Source of the DNA: an uncultured Candidatus Saccharibacteria bacterium
GTDB taxonomy: Bacteria > Patescibacteriota > Saccharimonadia > Saccharimonadales > Saccharimonadaceae
NCBI GenBank assembly: GCA_937902525.1
Contig: CALEKV010000137.1
Coordinates: forward strand, 1-6,099
Direction: 5' to 3'
DNA: 6,099 nt
Below, in pieces: positions 5,531-6,099 of the stretch. Position 1 is the first letter of the stretch; every line of letters begins with the position of its first letter. The notes beneath the pieces were generated by a model. That model was not told where the DNA came from and did no database searches. It was given only the letters and a program-made list of their open reading frames with translations. The position numbers and the translations under genes were made by a program.

Positions 5531-5536
5531 AAACAC

Positions 5537-6052
5537 ATGGCATTTGAAATCCCCAAAGGCGCTGACTATTTCTGGTTTGGCTTTGATTTACGAGTACTAG
5601 TTGCCGACCCAGCAAAGATAGACCCCTACCTGGGTGATTTAAATGATTGGCCAAAGCATATTACCGGCAGTCCACCGGTATTTGATACTCCTGACCTTAA
5701 TCATACGCTACTATTCAATAACGTCCGCCGCTTGTGCGCCGATGCCGAACCAATAACTGTCCAGCCAACTCATGATGCATATTTTGGCGATAGTGGTGAA
5801 GCACCCGCAACCGTGTTTGCTAACGGTAAGTTAAGAGTGCTCCACCGTGCGCTCTTAGGGGAGCTGGCAATGAATGGCTATATACCAGGCCGACACTTTA
5901 ATCCATTATATGCGGGCAGGGAATACAATCCGCATACTAGCCATATGGAAGGTGAATTAATTCCCAGGGATCCACTAACGCTATCTTACCTTTCGCTTTT
6001 TAGGAAAATTAAGGGCCGCAAATTTGCGCAGGAAAGATTCCCTCTCGGAGGA
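5537..6052 (+). CDS. 2H phosphoesterase (LigT / 2'-5' RNA ligase-like), 3' end lost at contig end
   Basis: The 172 genuine codons encode a protein resembling the 2H phosphoesterase superfamily, whose members use two His-x-Thr/Ser motifs to open 2',3'-cyclic phosphates or join RNA ends by 2'-5' linkage. The first motif is HIT (residues 41-43) in WPKHITGSPPVF, close to the family form HITLxPPF. The second is HTS (133-135) in YNPHTSHMEG, matching the family form FxPHxT/S. Between them lie PITVQPTHDAYFGDSG (72-87) and KLRVLHRALLGEL (98-110), in the expected order for the strand and the L-xx-LH-xx-L helix. The end, RKFAQERFPLGG, looks like the last family strand, so only a few residues may be missing. 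The frame stays open into adapter sequence at 6053, so the true C-terminus and stop are unknown. The substrate cannot be inferred. Assignment rests on motif spacing seen by eye. Confidence 0.78.
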
Positions 6053-6099
6053 AGATCGGAAGAGCGTCGTGTAGGGAAAGAGTGTAGATCTCGGTGGTC
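6053..6099 (+). other. Illumina TruSeq adapter sequence (non-biological contamination)
   Basis: The last 47 bases begin AGATCGGAAGAGCGTCGTGT and continue as the reverse complement of the standard Illumina TruSeq universal adapter, through the segment ending TCTCGGTGGTC. I recognise the match over the full 47 bases. This is untrimmed library read-through at the end of the contig. It adds 15 spurious in-frame codons to the upstream gene and should be removed from any annotation. Confidence 0.97.

Noticed and set aside
1..6099. UGA recoded to Gly or Trp, as in Gracilibacteria or Absconditabacteria
   Set aside because: No conserved position is encoded by in-frame TGA, Trp uses TGG, and the TPR gene ends at TGA right at the expected gene boundary.

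Overview
The window is a dense, all-plus-strand piece of a bacterial chromosome, ending in non-biological sequence. The overall picture is core housekeeping genes, very short gaps, one class I and one class II tRNA with encoded CCA, a standard genetic code (UGG for Trp, one gene stopping at UGA, no in-frame UGA) and promoters placed directly on start codons. This suggests a streamlined genome, most likely of the Candidate Phyla Radiation and possibly Saccharibacteria. The phylum is an inference from style and needs a phylogeny of S9, L13 or TrpRS.

Layout: (1) 2-641, the end of rplM (L13) and complete rpsI (S9), a ribosomal pair joined by a strong Shine-Dalgarno and closed by a hairpin/T-run terminator. 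(2) 732-1334, a 200-residue protein with weak resemblance to nucleotidyltransferase-fold (AbiEii/DUF6036-like) proteins. (3) 1403-2431, trpS. (4) 2461-4435, a two-gene unit: a RluA-family pseudouridine synthase with an unusual ~105-residue N-terminal extension, overlapping a DNA polymerase III delta'-like clamp-loader gene by 14 nt. (5) 4446-5099, a membrane-anchored TPR protein whose -10 box overlaps the stop codon of the delta' gene. (6) 5166-5419, tRNA-Thr(UGU) and tRNA-Tyr(GUA), followed by a 20-bp hairpin terminator. (7) 5537-6052, a 2H phosphoesterase (LigT / 2'-5' RNA ligase-like) gene cut by the contig end. (8) 6053-6099, an Illumina TruSeq adapter read-through, not genomic DNA. No gene-free stretch exceeds 300 bases. 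I see no mobile element, CRISPR array or origin.

The genes are mostly translation related: ribosomal proteins, Trp charging, RNA modification, tRNAs and possibly RNA end processing. The most coherent pattern is regulatory. Four starts (732, 1403, 2461, 5537) have a -10-like hexamer ending exactly 6 nt before the ATG and a fifth (4446) has a perfect TATAAT 9 nt before it, which implies leaderless or nearly leaderless mRNAs. The internal operon gene rpsI instead uses a Shine-Dalgarno. I did not find a convincing novel multi-gene defence or mobile system.
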